DNA from: an uncultured Bradyrhizobium sp.
GTDB lineage: Bacteria > Pseudomonadota > Alphaproteobacteria > Rhizobiales > Xanthobacteraceae
Reading direction: 5' to 3'
DNA: 64,000 nt
Assembly: GCF_947648125.1 (NCBI RefSeq)
Contig: NZ_CANSMR010000023.1
Coordinates: forward strand, 52,462-116,461
Under the pieces are notes generated by a model. That model saw only the letters and a list, made by a program, of their open reading frames with translations. It made no database searches and had not been told where the DNA came from. Shown here one piece after another: positions 1 through 9,229 of this stretch (position 1 is the first letter of the stretch; every line of letters starts with the position of its first letter). Both the position numbers and the translations under genes were made by a program.

Positions 1-1
1 G

Positions 2-226
2 CACCTCGACAATGGCGAGACCGGCATCCAGGCCGTCGACGTGATCCGCGGCGAAATCAACGCCAAGGTTCCTGCGATCATCGTGACCGCCGACTACTCG
101 GCCAAGGCCGCCTCCGACGTCTCGGCCTTTGGACACGAATTGCTGAAGAAGCCGATCAAGCCCGCCGAGATGCGCTCGCTGTTGTCGTTCCTGCTGGCGG
201 CGGAGCAGTCGGGTGCGCGGTTATGA
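2..226 (+). CDS. Hybrid sensor histidine kinase, C-terminal receiver (partial, 5' end outside window)
   Basis: Only the last 74 residues are present and the gene enters from the left edge. They match the second half of a response-regulator receiver: a hydrophobic strand PAIIVTADYS carries the conserved Thr position, and the invariant Lys lies in LLKKPIKPAEMRSLL, followed by the last amphipathic helix. A receiver ending a protein in this way is usual for hybrid histidine kinases; the kinase core itself is not visible. It runs tail to tail into the first LuxR regulator with a 6-nt overlap. Together with the two regulators it may form the phosphorelay controlling the adjacent alcohol dehydrogenase, which is an inference from position. 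Confidence 0.7.
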   Translation, partial: HLDNGETGIQAVDVIRGEINAKVPAIIVTADYSAKAASDVSAFGHELLKKPIKPAEMRSLLSFLLAAEQSGARL

Positions 227-964
227 TTCCGCGCTATGCGGCGGCGAGGCCGTCACCGGCGCGTGGTCGTGCTTGCCGAAATCCAGTTTCGACAGCGCGA
301 TGATGGCCTCGGTCCGGCTGCGCACGCCGAGCTTCCGCAGGATCTCCGAGACGTGCACCTTCACGGTGGTGACCGAGATATCGAGCTGGTAGGCGATGTG
401 CTTGTTCTGCAGCCCGCGGCAGATCATGTCGAGCACGCGAAGCTGCTGCGCGGTGAACTGGCCGAGCTGCTGCACCAATTGCTTGGTGTCGGCCTGCCCC
501 TTCCGTGCGGCAGCCGAATCGCGGAAACGGGTCGGCAGGCACACCTCGCCTTCGAGAATGCCGCGCAGCAGGCGCGCCAGCTCGAGCTTCGGCGTCGACT
601 TCGGAATGAATCCGGAAATGCCGAGCGAGATGGCGCCGCCGATGATCCGGGAATCGTCATGCGCCGACACGATCACGAGCGCGCTGCGCGGCGCCGCGGC
701 ACGCACCCGGTAGGCGCCGAGCAGGCCAGTTGTTCCCGGCATCGACAGATCGAGCAGGATCAGATCGAGGCCGTCGCGCGCGGCGATCACGTCGAGCGCG
801 CCATCGATCGAGGTCGCCTGCAGCACCTCGGCGTCGGGAAACTCGGCCCCGATCACACCGATCAAGGCAGCACGGAACAGCGGGTGATCCTCGACGATCA
901 GCAGTCGAGGCGCACCCGCTCTATCGACCGGCGGCTCGTCCGCCAGGGGCGCGGTCGTGGTCAA
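221..964 (-). CDS. LuxR/NarL-family response regulator
   Basis: 247 residues. The receiver occupies roughly residues 20-140: LLIVEDHPLF gives the acidic pocket, LILLDLSMPG the phospho-acceptor Asp and FIPKSTPK the conserved Lys. A C-terminal LuxR HTH (about 175-235) contains LDMICRGLQNKHIAYQL and VKVHVSEILRKLGV. The chosen start is TTG at 964, because GGGAGGA lies about 10 nt upstream and the nearest upstream ATG runs into an in-frame stop. It probably binds DNA as a dimer after phosphorylation. It resembles the next regulator (1083-1763) in architecture, so the two look like an old duplication. The target is unknown; the nearby PQQ alcohol dehydrogenase is the obvious candidate. Confidence 0.88.
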   Translation of the reverse strand: MTTTAPLADEPPVDRAGAPRLLIVEDHPLFRAALIGVIGAEFPDAEVLQATSIDGALDVIAARDGLDLILLDLSMPGTTGLLGAYRVRAAAPRSALVIVSAHDDSRIIGGAISLGISGFIPKSTPKLELARLLRGILEGEVCLPTRFRDSAAARKGQADTKQLVQQLGQFTAQQLRVLDMICRGLQNKHIAYQLDISVTTVKVHVSEILRKLGVRSRTEAIIALSKLDFGKHDHAPVTASPPHSAES

Positions 965-1039
965 TGCTGCGCCGTCCTCCCTCGAATGCTCATGACAGCT
1001 ATCGTTGGCATGACGTTATCTCAAAGCCGATCGTCAGCC

Positions 1040-1049
1040 TATAGGCGGA
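1040..1049 (-). promoter_or_regulatory. Candidate shared regulatory motif, copy 1
   Basis: The 10-mer TATAGGCGGA (TCCGCCTATA on the minus strand) lies 76 nt upstream of the first LuxR regulator. An identical 10-mer lies upstream of the PQQ dehydrogenase at 4979-4988. Both sit in leader DNA of minus-strand genes. A common regulator site is possible, but ten bases in GC-rich DNA could recur by chance. Confidence 0.25.
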
Positions 1050-1082
1050 TAGTCAATGCGCCCGCCTCGCAGTGCAGCAAGG

Positions 1083-1763
1083 CTAGGGTGCCTTCTCCGC
1101 CTTGGCTCCCGCGCAGGCGTCGGGGACCGGCAGCGGAATCTTGCCGAGCTCGATGATCGCCTTGTTGCGGCTGAACAGCTTCAGCTTGCGCAGGATCTCG
1201 GTCACATGTGCCTTCACCGTGGATTCCGCGAGCTTGAGCTCGGAGGCGATCTCGCGGTTCTGCAATCCGCGGATGATCAGGTGAAGTACGCGGATTTGCT
1301 GCGGCGTCAGCTTCTGGATCCGCTCGCGCAGCGTCCGCGCGGTCTCGGACTGATCCAGTGCGCCGACCGCGACGAAATCCCGCGGCGCCGAGACCGACCC
1401 GCTCAGCACGCGGGCGATCGCCTGCGACAGCTCGCCGAGCGAGGTCGACTTCGGCAGATACCCGACCGCACCCATTTCCAGGGCCTCGCGGATGGTGTGC
1501 TTGTCCTCTTCACTGGAGACGATGGCGATCGGCAGCCGCGGATAGCGATCCCTGATCTTCTGGAAGCCGGAGAAGCCGACGACGTCGGGCAGCAGCAGAT
1601 CGAGCAGCGCGAGGTCGATATTCGGCTCGCTGGCGAGGATGCCAAGGGCCTCCTTGATCGAGGTCGCTTCATAGATCCGGGCATCGGGATGCGAGATGCG
1701 GATGGCGTTGCCAAGCGCCTCCCCAAACAGGGGGTGATCGTCGATGATCAGGAACCCCATCAT
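1083..1763 (-). CDS. LuxR/NarL-family response regulator (second copy)
   Basis: 226 residues from the ATG at 1763. A longer reading frame extends upstream, but its extra 34 residues are translated from a repeat-like hairpin region and look spurious, and GAGGG lies just before this ATG. The receiver shows FLIIDDHPLFGEAL, LALLDLLLPD (phospho-acceptor Asp) and GYLPKSTSLGEL (Lys). The LuxR HTH shows LHLIIRGLQNREIASEL and VKAHVTEILRKLKL. It is separated by 118 nt from the first regulator on the same strand, so the pair may be co-transcribed. Two different regulators beside one PQQ dehydrogenase suggest layered control, but no DNA target can be proven from sequence. Confidence 0.88.
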   Translation of the reverse strand: MMGFLIIDDHPLFGEALGNAIRISHPDARIYEATSIKEALGILASEPNIDLALLDLLLPDVVGFSGFQKIRDRYPRLPIAIVSSEEDKHTIREALEMGAVGYLPKSTSLGELSQAIARVLSGSVSAPRDFVAVGALDQSETARTLRERIQKLTPQQIRVLHLIIRGLQNREIASELKLAESTVKAHVTEILRKLKLFSRNKAIIELGKIPLPVPDACAGAKAEKAP

Positions 1764-1790
1764 GAGGACCCTCGCACTGCTCGAGCCGTT

Positions 1791-1885
1791 TCCGTTCCGA
1801 TTGAATCGGAACGGGGCTCTAGATTCTTGTTTTGACGCGTTTTCCTCACGCGAACCGGTATCCACTTCGCTCGAAAACGCTTCTA
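1791..1885. repeat. Intergenic hairpin repeat, single copy in window
   Basis: A 9-10 bp perfect stem (CCGTTCCGAT / ATCGGAACGG, loop TGA) at 1792-1814 is followed by a T-rich stretch and a second inverted segment around GACGCGTTTTC and GAAAACGC. From memory this block closely resembles an element found many times between genes in Bradyrhizobium genomes; that was not checked. It lies between the fusion gene and the second regulator on the minus strand, where the hairpin could also end transcription. Confidence 0.5.
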
Positions 1886-1901
1886 TTGCGGATCGCGGCA
1901 G

Positions 1902-3110
1902 CTAGTTCGACCCGCCGGTATCCTGCACACTCTGCAGATAGGCATATACGTTTCTGAGCTCGTCGTCGCTGAAGACGTCCTTCCAGGCCGGCATGCCCTT
2001 GGCCGGCCGCCCGTCATGGACCGTCTTCCAGAATGTCGCTTCCATGTCGTCAGCATAGCGCTTCTTGAGCAGCCTGAGATCGATCTTTCGCTCGGCCTGC
2101 ACCGCGTCCGGACCGTGGCAATGGGCGCAGGTGCCGTTGAAGACCTCCCGCCCCGCATTGGCGTCCCCTTTGGCATCCCCGGCGGTTGCGGCGGTCTGGA
2201 CCGGTTTCTCGACCGCGGCCGCCTGCCCGACCGTGACGGGTTCGCTGGCCCCAACCGACGACGTCGTTGCCCGATCCGCCTGGCCGAACTTCACCGGGGC
2301 GCCGTTTGGCACGCCGTATTTGGCGAACAGGGCGGAAATCTCCGGCGCCAGCGACGGCAGCACGCCGTCGACCTCATCGCGCAGCGCGCCGGACGCCTTG
2401 GCGAAGCCGATCGCGGTCGGCCAGAGCAGGCCGTCGCCCTCGGTGGACACGATCTGATACTTGTCGCCGTAGCTGGTCTTGTTCAGCCAACCCGCCACCG
2501 GCGCCCAGATGAAGGCGATGTCCACCTTGCCCTGTTCGAGGGCCGCCATGCCCTCCTCCGGGCTGAGCACTGTGACCTTCTGAATGTCGTCACGCAGGGC
2601 CAGCAGGTTCTGCGGCGTCGATTGATACTGCACCGCAACCCGCAATCCCTTGAGGTCGTCGATGCCGGTGAGCTTGCGCTCCCTGGCGCCGACCAGCGCG
2701 TAGCCTTCGTGAGCGATCGGCTTCGAGAAGATCACCGCCGGGCCCATGAAATCGTCGATCAGCGGCAGGCCGACCATGGCGTCGCACTGCTTGCTGAGCA
2801 GCGTCTCCCGCACGGTGCGCTTGCCGAAATAGGACTTGTACCAGTTGGTGCTCGCCGTCCGGCCGAGCTTCTGCGCCACGGCCTGGCCGATCTCGAGATA
2901 GAGGCCGGGCTTGCCCGGTTGGTCGCTCGAGAACGGCAGGTTGGTCGGGTCGGCACAGAGCCGCAGCGGCGGTTTTGCCTCGTCGGCGCCGGCCGCCAGG
3001 GCCGGCACCATAAGCAGGGCGGAAAGCAGCACGGTCCGGATTGCATGTTCCAACCGCGTGTTGCGCGAGGGGGTGCGCAGTTCGTTTCGGGCGATGCAGG
3101 ACACGGACAA
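1902..3110 (-). CDS. Periplasmic XoxJ/MoxJ-like binding protein fused to c-type cytochrome
   Basis: 402 residues. Residues about 21-42 form a signal peptide. Residues 45-270 are a solute-binding fold of the type called quinoprotein dehydrogenase-associated binding protein (MoxJ/XoxJ); LRLCADPTNLPFS is typical. An Ala/Thr/Val-rich linker (about 280-315) leads to a class I cytochrome c domain with heme motif CAHCH (328-332) and a probable axial Met at 373 in KGMPAW. The start is TTG at 3110, 5 nt after a perfect AGGAGG; a GTG two codons later is less well spaced. It lies 21 nt downstream of the PQQ dehydrogenase, so it should be co-expressed, helping enzyme maturation and accepting its electrons. 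In most methylotrophs these two functions are separate proteins. Confidence 0.85.
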   Translation of the reverse strand: MSVSCIARNELRTPSRNTRLEHAIRTVLLSALLMVPALAAGADEAKPPLRLCADPTNLPFSSDQPGKPGLYLEIGQAVAQKLGRTASTNWYKSYFGKRTVRETLLSKQCDAMVGLPLIDDFMGPAVIFSKPIAHEGYALVGARERKLTGIDDLKGLRVAVQYQSTPQNLLALRDDIQKVTVLSPEEGMAALEQGKVDIAFIWAPVAGWLNKTSYGDKYQIVSTEGDGLLWPTAIGFAKASGALRDEVDGVLPSLAPEISALFAKYGVPNGAPVKFGQADRATTSSVGASEPVTVGQAAAVEKPVQTAATAGDAKGDANAGREVFNGTCAHCHGPDAVQAERKIDLRLLKKRYADDMEATFWKTVHDGRPAKGMPAWKDVFSDDELRNVYAYLQSVQDTGGSN

Positions 3111-3131
3111 TGCTGCCTCCTAGACGATTGT

Positions 3132-4847
3132 TTACTGCAGGGCGAACACGAACAGCGAGCCGCCTTCGGGCGCCGCGGCGACCATCTTCTTGCCGATGTC
3201 GCCGAGGAAGGCCGGCAGCGCCGCGGTGCGTCCGACCACGATCGCGACATACTGCTTGCCGTCGACCGAATAGGTCACGGGACCGGCGCCGATGCCGCTG
3301 CCGAGGTTCTTGCTCCACAGCACCTTGCCGTTCTTGGCATCGATGGCGCGGAAGTCGCCGTGCAGATTGCCGGAGAACACGAGGTTGCCGCCCGTCGTCA
3401 GCGTCCCGCCGTTGAAGGGCAGGTCTTCCTTGATGCTCCATACTTTCTTGTTGGCGATCGGATCCCAGGCCACGAGTTCGCCGAGGAAGCCGCCGGGGCC
3501 CGGCTTGGTCGGGAATTCGGCGCCGAGATAGAACACGCCGCGCTTGTAGTTTACGTCGCTAACCGACCAATCCATGCAGACGTTGTTGCTCGGAATGTAG
3601 ACAAGGCCGGTCTGCGGGTTGAACGACATCGGCTGCCAGTTCTTGCCGCCGATCAGGTTCGGGCAGATATCCTTGGCGGGATGGCCGGGGCCGGGACGCT
3701 TGTCCGGATCCTCTTCCGCCCGCATCGTGTTGATGTCCCACTTCTTGGCCCAGTTGGCGAAGACGTATTTCTCGGCCGAGATCACCTTGCCGGTTTCCCG
3801 GTTGGCCACGAAGAAGAAGCCGTTGCGATCCGCCTTCATCAGAACCGGCGTCTCGGCGCCCTTGATCTTGAGGTCGGCGAGCAGCAGCTCGTTGACGCCG
3901 TCATAGTCCCAGGCGTCGGCCGGCGTGCCCTGGATGTGCCACTTGATCTTGCCGGTGTTAGGATCGATCGCCAGCGTCGAGGCGGTGTAGAGGTTGGTCA
4001 GCTTGCCGAAATTGCCGTCGCCGGTGGAGCGCACACCGGTGTTCCACGGTCCCGGATTGCTGGTACCCCAGTAGACGGTGTCGGACTTGGTGTCGTAGGA
4101 GCCGACCAGCCAGGCGGCGCCGCCGCCATGTAGCCCGGTGTCGCCCTTCCAGGTGTCGCTGCCGGGTTCGCCCGGTGCCGGCACCGTGAAGGTCTGCCAG
4201 AGCAGCTTGCCGTCCTTGAGATTGAAGGCCTGCAACGAGCCGCGGACGCCATATTCGCCGCCGCCGAACCCGGTGATGACCTTGTCGCGGACGATCAGCG
4301 GCGGCGAGGTGATGACCGAGCCCTGCTTGTAGTCGACCACGGTCGAGGTCCAGAGCTCCTTGCCGGTCTCGGCATCGAGCGCGGTCAGCTTGCCGTCGAG
4401 CCGGCCGACGAAGATCTTGCCGTCGGCATAGGACACGCCGCGGTTATTGACGTCGCAGCAGGCATATTGAAGCACGTCGTCCGGAATGTCGGGCTGCCAG
4501 GTCCATTTGCGCGCACCGGTCGCGGCATCGACCGCATAGACGTATTTAGGCCCCCACGACGTCGACACATACAGCGTCTTGCCGATCACCAGCGGCGACG
4601 ACTCGTTGGAGCGCAGCGAGGCCAGCGACAGCGAATAGACCAGCTGCAGCTTGCCGGCATTCTCGGAATTGATCTGCTTCAGGGGGCTGAAGCGCGTATT
4701 GCCGTAGTCGTGGCCGGCGATCGCCCATCCGTTCGGATCGGACGCCGCCTTCACGACAGAATCATTCGCTTTCGACGCGCCAATGCTTGCCATCACCATG
4801 GCGACCAGCGACACACCGGCAAAGAAAATCCCGCTCCTCAGCTTCAT
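3132..4847 (-). CDS. PQQ-dependent alcohol dehydrogenase, lanthanide type (XoxF/ExaF-like)
   Basis: 571 residues with a signal peptide (about 1-27) and an eight-bladed beta-propeller quinoprotein fold. It oxidises a primary alcohol in the periplasm using PQQ. The vicinal cysteine pair is C130-C131. Probable metal ligands are E198 (in GGGEYGVRG), N264 (in GTSNPGPWN) and the catalytic D314. A further Asp, D316 in DAWDYDG, sits two residues on; this marks lanthanide-dependent enzymes (XoxF, ExaF/PedH) and is Ala/Ser in calcium enzymes. The length and C-terminal half look closer to the ethanol-type ExaF/PedH than to classic XoxF, so methanol specificity is not assured. GGAGGAA lies 5 nt before ATG 4847. 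No PQQ biosynthesis genes are visible in the window. Confidence 0.9.
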   Translation of the reverse strand: MKLRSGIFFAGVSLVAMVMASIGASKANDSVVKAASDPNGWAIAGHDYGNTRFSPLKQINSENAGKLQLVYSLSLASLRSNESSPLVIGKTLYVSTSWGPKYVYAVDAATGARKWTWQPDIPDDVLQYACCDVNNRGVSYADGKIFVGRLDGKLTALDAETGKELWTSTVVDYKQGSVITSPPLIVRDKVITGFGGGEYGVRGSLQAFNLKDGKLLWQTFTVPAPGEPGSDTWKGDTGLHGGGAAWLVGSYDTKSDTVYWGTSNPGPWNTGVRSTGDGNFGKLTNLYTASTLAIDPNTGKIKWHIQGTPADAWDYDGVNELLLADLKIKGAETPVLMKADRNGFFFVANRETGKVISAEKYVFANWAKKWDINTMRAEEDPDKRPGPGHPAKDICPNLIGGKNWQPMSFNPQTGLVYIPSNNVCMDWSVSDVNYKRGVFYLGAEFPTKPGPGGFLGELVAWDPIANKKVWSIKEDLPFNGGTLTTGGNLVFSGNLHGDFRAIDAKNGKVLWSKNLGSGIGAGPVTYSVDGKQYVAIVVGRTAALPAFLGDIGKKMVAAAPEGGSLFVFALQ

Positions 4848-5251
4848 TGGCTTCCTCCAATATGGTTTCGTTGCCGCGATGGATGCATCGCGCGCGCGGA
4901 TCGATACCCAATTTCATGAACCAGCGATCTTCCGTCGCTGCGTCGACGATGAAAATGACAGCAACGCTATTGCGTCGTTATAGGCGGAAGGTAGTAGCAT
5001 TCGCGGCGGCGATTTTCGGCGCGCCGTAGCACCGTCAGCCTGCCGAAAACCGCTTGCACTGCGGTGTGATTTCGTCGCGCCGGAGCATGCTCCCGGCAGC
5101 TTGCAAATTGCCCCTCGAACGGCTGCCTGCTAGGATCGGACGTACAGCCCGGCGCCTTCACGACAGGGCCGCACCTACGACTTTGATCGCGGTTACGTCC
5201 CATATGAAGCGTGGTCTACTGGGCCCATAACGAAGCTATTGGGAGAAACGC
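4848..5251. other. Divergent intergenic region between PQQ dehydrogenase and cox operon
   Basis: About 400 nt with no convincing gene. It must hold the promoters of the leftward PQQ dehydrogenase and the rightward coxSLM operon. The only notable short signal is TATAGGCGGA at 4979-4988, 132 nt from the dehydrogenase start, shared with the leader of the first LuxR regulator. On the minus strand it continues from CTACTACCT. I see no clear sigma-54 or sigma-70 promoter. Confidence 0.4.
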
Positions 5252-5737
<486 letters not shown>

Positions 5738-5827
5738 CCGGCCCACGCACTACACACAATCAAGCTCATCACCGCCGGTCTCGATGGAAACGGCGGCAAA
5801 TCGAATCTCCGTCGGGAGGACTAGACT

Positions 5828-8167
5828 ATGGGTGTTGAAGGCATTGGCGCACGTGTCGTGCGCAAGGAAGATCGCCGGTTCATTACCGGCCAGGGCCGTT
5901 ACGTCGACGACGTTAAAATGGTCGGCATGAGCTATGCTCACTTCATCCGCAGCCCGCATGCACATGCCAAGGTCAAGGGCATCAACTCCGCCGAGGCGAT
6001 GAAGATGCCTGGCGTGATCGCGGTGCTGACCGGACAGCAGATCGTCGACGACAAGGTCGGCAATCTGATCTGCGGCTGGGCCATCACCTCGAAAGATGGC
6101 TCGCCGATGAAAATGGGCGCGTGGCCGGCGATGGCGCCGGAGACCGTGCGCTTTGTCGGACAGGCGGTCGCGGTCGTGATCGCCGAGACCAAGAACCAGG
6201 CCAGGGACGCGGCGGAAGCCGTCGTCGTCGACTACGAAGAGCTTCCCGCGGTGGCCGACGTCAGGGCCGCGATCAAGTCGGGCGCTCCGCAACTGCATCC
6301 CGAAGCCCCCGGCAACATCGTCTATGACTGGCATATCGGCGACGAAGCCGCGGTCGGCGACGCCTTCAGCAAGGCCGCCAATGTGGTGACACTCGAGCTC
6401 ACCAACAACCGCCTGGTGCCGAATGCGATGGAGCCGCGCGCGGCGGTTGCGCATTACGATCAGGCCGAAGAGCACTACACGCTCTACACGACCTCGCAGA
6501 ATCCGCACGTCGCCCGCCTCGTGCTGTCGGCATTCTACAACATCGCGCCCGAGCACAAGCTGCGCGTGATCGCGCCCGATGTCGGCGGCGGCTTCGGCTC
6601 CAAGATCTACATCTACCCGGAAGAGATGGTGGCGCTGTGGGCCTCGAAGAAGGTCAACCGCCCGGTGAAATGGACCGGTGATCGCTCGGAGGCCTTCCTC
6701 ACCGACGCGCATGGCCGCGACCATGTCTCGAAGGCGGAGATGGCGTTCGACAAGGACAACAAGATCCTTGGCCTGCGGGTGAAGACCCACGCCAATTTCG
6801 GCGCCTATATGTCGCTGTTCTCCTCGGCAGTCCCGACCTATCTCTACGCGACGCTGCTGTCGGGCCAGTATGTGATCCCCTCGATCTACGCCGAGGTGAT
6901 CGGCGTCTACACCAACACCACGCCGGTCGACGCCTATCGCGGCGCCGGCCGTCCCGAGGCGAGCTATCTGCTCGAGCGGATGATGGAGACGGCGGCTCGG
7001 CAGCTGAAGGTCGATCCGACCGAGCTGCGCAAGACAAACTTCATCAACGCGTTCCCATATCAGACGCCCGTGATCATGGCCTATGATGTCGGCGACTTCC
7101 ACGCCTCGATCGATGCGGCGATGAAGGCGATCGACTATGCCGGCTTCCCGGCCCGCAAGGCCAAGGCGAAAGCCGACGGCAAGCTGCGCGGCATCGGCGT
7201 CTCCTGCTACATCGAGGCCTGCGGCATCGCGCCGTCGAAGGCGGTAGGCAGTCTCGGGGCCGGCGTCGGCCTGTGGGAATCGGCGGAGATCCGCGTCAAT
7301 CCGGTCGGCACCATCGAGGTGCTCACCGGCTCGCACAGCCACGGCCAGGGCCACGAGACGACGTTCTGCCAGATCATCGCCGAGCGGCTCGGCGTGCCGA
7401 TCAGCCAGGTCTCGATCGTACACGGCGACACCGACAAGGTTCAGTTCGGCATGGGTACCTATGGCTCGCGCTCGATCGCGGTCGGCGGTGCGGCGATCGT
7501 GAAGGCGATGGAGAAGGTGGAAGCCAAGGCCAAGAAGATCGCGGCGCATGCGCTCGAGGCGTCCGAGAGCGACATCGTGATCGAGAACGGCGAGTTCAAG
7601 GTCACCGGCACCGACAAGGCGATCGCGCTGCCGATGGTCGCGCTCGCGGCCTACACCGCGCACAACCTGCCTGACGGCATGGAGCCCGGCCTGAAGGAGA
7701 CGGCGTTCTACGACCCGACCAACTTCACCTTCCCGGCTGGCGCCTATATCTGCGAGCTCGAGATCGATCCCGGCACCGGCAAGACCTCCTTCGTCAACTT
7801 CGTGGCAGCGGACGATTTCGGCCGGCTGATCAACCCGATGATTGTCGAGGGCCAGGTCCATGGCGGCCTCGCGCAGGGCATCGGCCAGGCGCTCCTCGAG
7901 GGCGCGGTCTATGACGACACCGGTCAGCTCGTGACCGCGTCGTTCATGGATTACACCATGCCGCGCGCCGACGACCTGCCGTCGTTCCAGCTCTCCCACA
8001 CCACGACGCTGTGTCCGGGCAACCCGCTCGGCGTCAAGGGCTGCGGCGAAGCCGGCGCGATCGGCGCCTCTGCTGCCGTGATCAACGCGATCACGGACGC
8101 CATCGGCAACAACAAGCTGGAAATGCCGGCGACGCCCGATCGCGTCTGGCACGCCATTCACGGTTGA
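5828..8167 (+). CDS. coxL: CO-dehydrogenase-type large subunit, form II (molybdopterin)
   Basis: 779 residues of the molybdenum hydroxylase large-subunit family. The molybdopterin-binding segments are recognisable (VGGGFGSK, the [10 protein letters not shown] loop, GTYGSRS). The active-site loop at about residues 369-375 reads AYRGAGR. This is the form II signature; genuine form I CO dehydrogenases carry AYRCSFR with the Cys that binds copper. Form II enzymes are widespread and their CO activity is debated, so another aldehyde or heterocycle is possible. GGGAGGA is 7 nt before ATG 5828. The gene order small-large-medium is the form II order. No coxDEF or coxG maturation genes follow in this window. 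Confidence 0.92.
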   Translation: MGVEGIGARVVRKEDRRFITGQGRYVDDVKMVGMSYAHFIRSPHAHAKVKGINSAEAMKMPGVIAVLTGQQIVDDKVGNLICGWAITSKDGSPMKMGAWPAMAPETVRFVGQAVAVVIAETKNQARDAAEAVVVDYEELPAVADVRAAIKSGAPQLHPEAPGNIVYDWHIGDEAAVGDAFSKAANVVTLELTNNRLVPNAMEPRAAVAHYDQAEEHYTLYTTSQNPHVARLVLSAFYNIAPEHKLRVIAPDVGGGFGSKIYIYPEEMVALWASKKVNRPVKWTGDRSEAFLTDAHGRDHVSKAEMAFDKDNKILGLRVKTHANFGAYMSLFSSAVPTYLYATLLSGQYVIPSIYAEVIGVYTNTTPVDAYRGAGRPEASYLLERMMETAARQLKVDPTELRKTNFINAFPYQTPVIMAYDVGDFHASIDAAMKAIDYAGFPARKAKAKADGKLRGIGVSCYIEACGIAPSKAVGSLGAGVGLWESAEIRVNPVGTIEVLTGSHSHGQGHETTFCQIIAERLGVPISQVSIVHGDTDKVQFGMGTYGSRSIAVGGAAIVKAMEKVEAKAKKIAAHALEASESDIVIENGEFKVTGTDKAIALPMVALAAYTAHNLPDGMEPGLKETAFYDPTNFTFPAGAYICELEIDPGTGKTSFVNFVAADDFGRLINPMIVEGQVHGGLAQGIGQALLEGAVYDDTGQLVTASFMDYTMPRADDLPSFQLSHTTTLCPGNPLGVKGCGEAGAIGASAAVINAITDAIGNNKLEMPATPDRVWHAIHG

Positions 8168-8180
8168 GGGAGGAAGAGCC

Positions 8181-8981
8181 ATGTACGAGACAAATTATCA
8201 CCGTGCTTCCTCGGTCGCCGACGCCGCAGCCACGTTCGCCAAGGGCACGGAATCAAAATTCCTTGCCGGCGGACAAACCCTGCTCCCCGTGATGAAGCAG
8301 CGCCTCGCCGCCCCGTCCGACGTGATCGACCTTTCCAAGGTGCAGGAGATGATCGGCATCGAGGTTTCGGGCGACACCGTCACCATCAAGGCAGCGACGC
8401 CGCATTACGATGTAGCGCAAAGCGATGCGGTCAAGAAAGCAATCCCCGCACTGGCCAATCTGGCGTCGATGATCGGCGACCCCGCCGTGCGCTATCGCGG
8501 CACGATCGGCGGCTCGCTCGCCAACAACGACCCGGCGGCGGATTATCCGGCGGCGGTGCTGGCGCTCGGCGCGACGATCAAGACCAACAAGCGGTCGATC
8601 GCGGCGGATGATTTCTTCAAGGGCCTGTTCACGACGGCACTCGAGGATGGCGAGATCATCACACAGGTCGCGTTCCCGATTCCGGCCAAGGCGGGTTATG
8701 CCAAGTTTCCGAACCCGGCCTCGCGCTTCGCGCTGACCGGCGTGTTCGTCGCCAAGACCAAGTCGGGTGACGTCCGCGTCACCGCGACCGGTGCATCGCA
8801 GAGCGGCGTCATGCGGGTGGCGCCGATCGAGCAGGCGCTGAAGGCAAACTGGGCGGCCTCGGCGCTCGACAGCGTCACGATTCCGGCGAGCGGTCTGCTC
8901 GCCGACATCCACGGCTCGGCGGACTACCGCGCCAATCTGGTCAAGGTGATGGGACAGCGGGCGGTGACTGCCGCCGGCTGA
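8181..8981 (+). CDS. coxM: CO-dehydrogenase-type medium subunit, FAD-binding
   Basis: 266 residues, last gene of the cox operon, 13 nt after coxL with GGAGGAAGAG before the ATG. The FAD-binding motifs AGGQTLLP (near residues 32-39) and TIGGSLANNDPAADYP (near 111) are both present, as in CoxM/CutM subunits. It carries electrons from the iron-sulfur centres to the membrane acceptor. The length is slightly under the usual 280-290, but both FAD and C-terminal CO_deh_flav domains appear whole. A GC-rich hairpin follows the stop, consistent with the end of the operon. Confidence 0.92.
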   Translation: MYETNYHRASSVADAAATFAKGTESKFLAGGQTLLPVMKQRLAAPSDVIDLSKVQEMIGIEVSGDTVTIKAATPHYDVAQSDAVKKAIPALANLASMIGDPAVRYRGTIGGSLANNDPAADYPAAVLALGATIKTNKRSIAADDFFKGLFTTALEDGEIITQVAFPIPAKAGYAKFPNPASRFALTGVFVAKTKSGDVRVTATGASQSGVMRVAPIEQALKANWAASALDSVTIPASGLLADIHGSADYRANLVKVMGQRAVTAAG

Positions 8982-9006
8982 TAGCGCCTAAACACAAGTC
9001 GAGCGG

Positions 9007-9038
9007 CGGCGCGCAGCGATGCGCGCCGTTCGCGTTTT
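9007..9038 (+). terminator. Putative terminator of the cox operon
   Basis: An 8-bp perfect stem (CGGCGCGC / GCGCGCCG, 9007-9014 and 9021-9028) with a 6-nt loop is followed by TTCGCGTTTTA. It starts 26 nt after the coxM stop. The T-run is interrupted, so termination efficiency is uncertain. Confidence 0.5.
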
Positions 9039-9229
9039 ACCGCGCCTCGTTTTACCGGCGCTTCGAGGCAAAAGACGCTTGCCTCATCGCGCGTTCGGCG
9101 AGACAATTTAGCTAATCAGCTAATTAAAAATACCGTCCCACGGGCGGCTGGGAGAACGCACGACATTCGGCGCCAAGCCTGCCGTAAGCACCTCAGCCGC
9201 TTAACGCCCCACAACCAACGGATAACAAC

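Noticed and set aside
2016-4133. 705-codon open frame antisense to the PQQ dehydrogenase and cytochrome fusion
   Set aside because: Composition is that of an antisense shadow (Arg/Gly/Val/Ala-rich, no domain). The opposite strand carries clear conserved genes.
3132-4847. Calcium-type methanol dehydrogenase MxaF
   Set aside because: Asp (D316) stands two residues after the catalytic Asp, the lanthanide signature; MxaF has Ala there. There is no mxaI small subunit nearby.
5750-8182. 810-codon open frame antisense to coxL
   Set aside because: It mirrors coxL over its full length and lacks any recognisable domain or ribosome site; it reflects high-GC codon bias.
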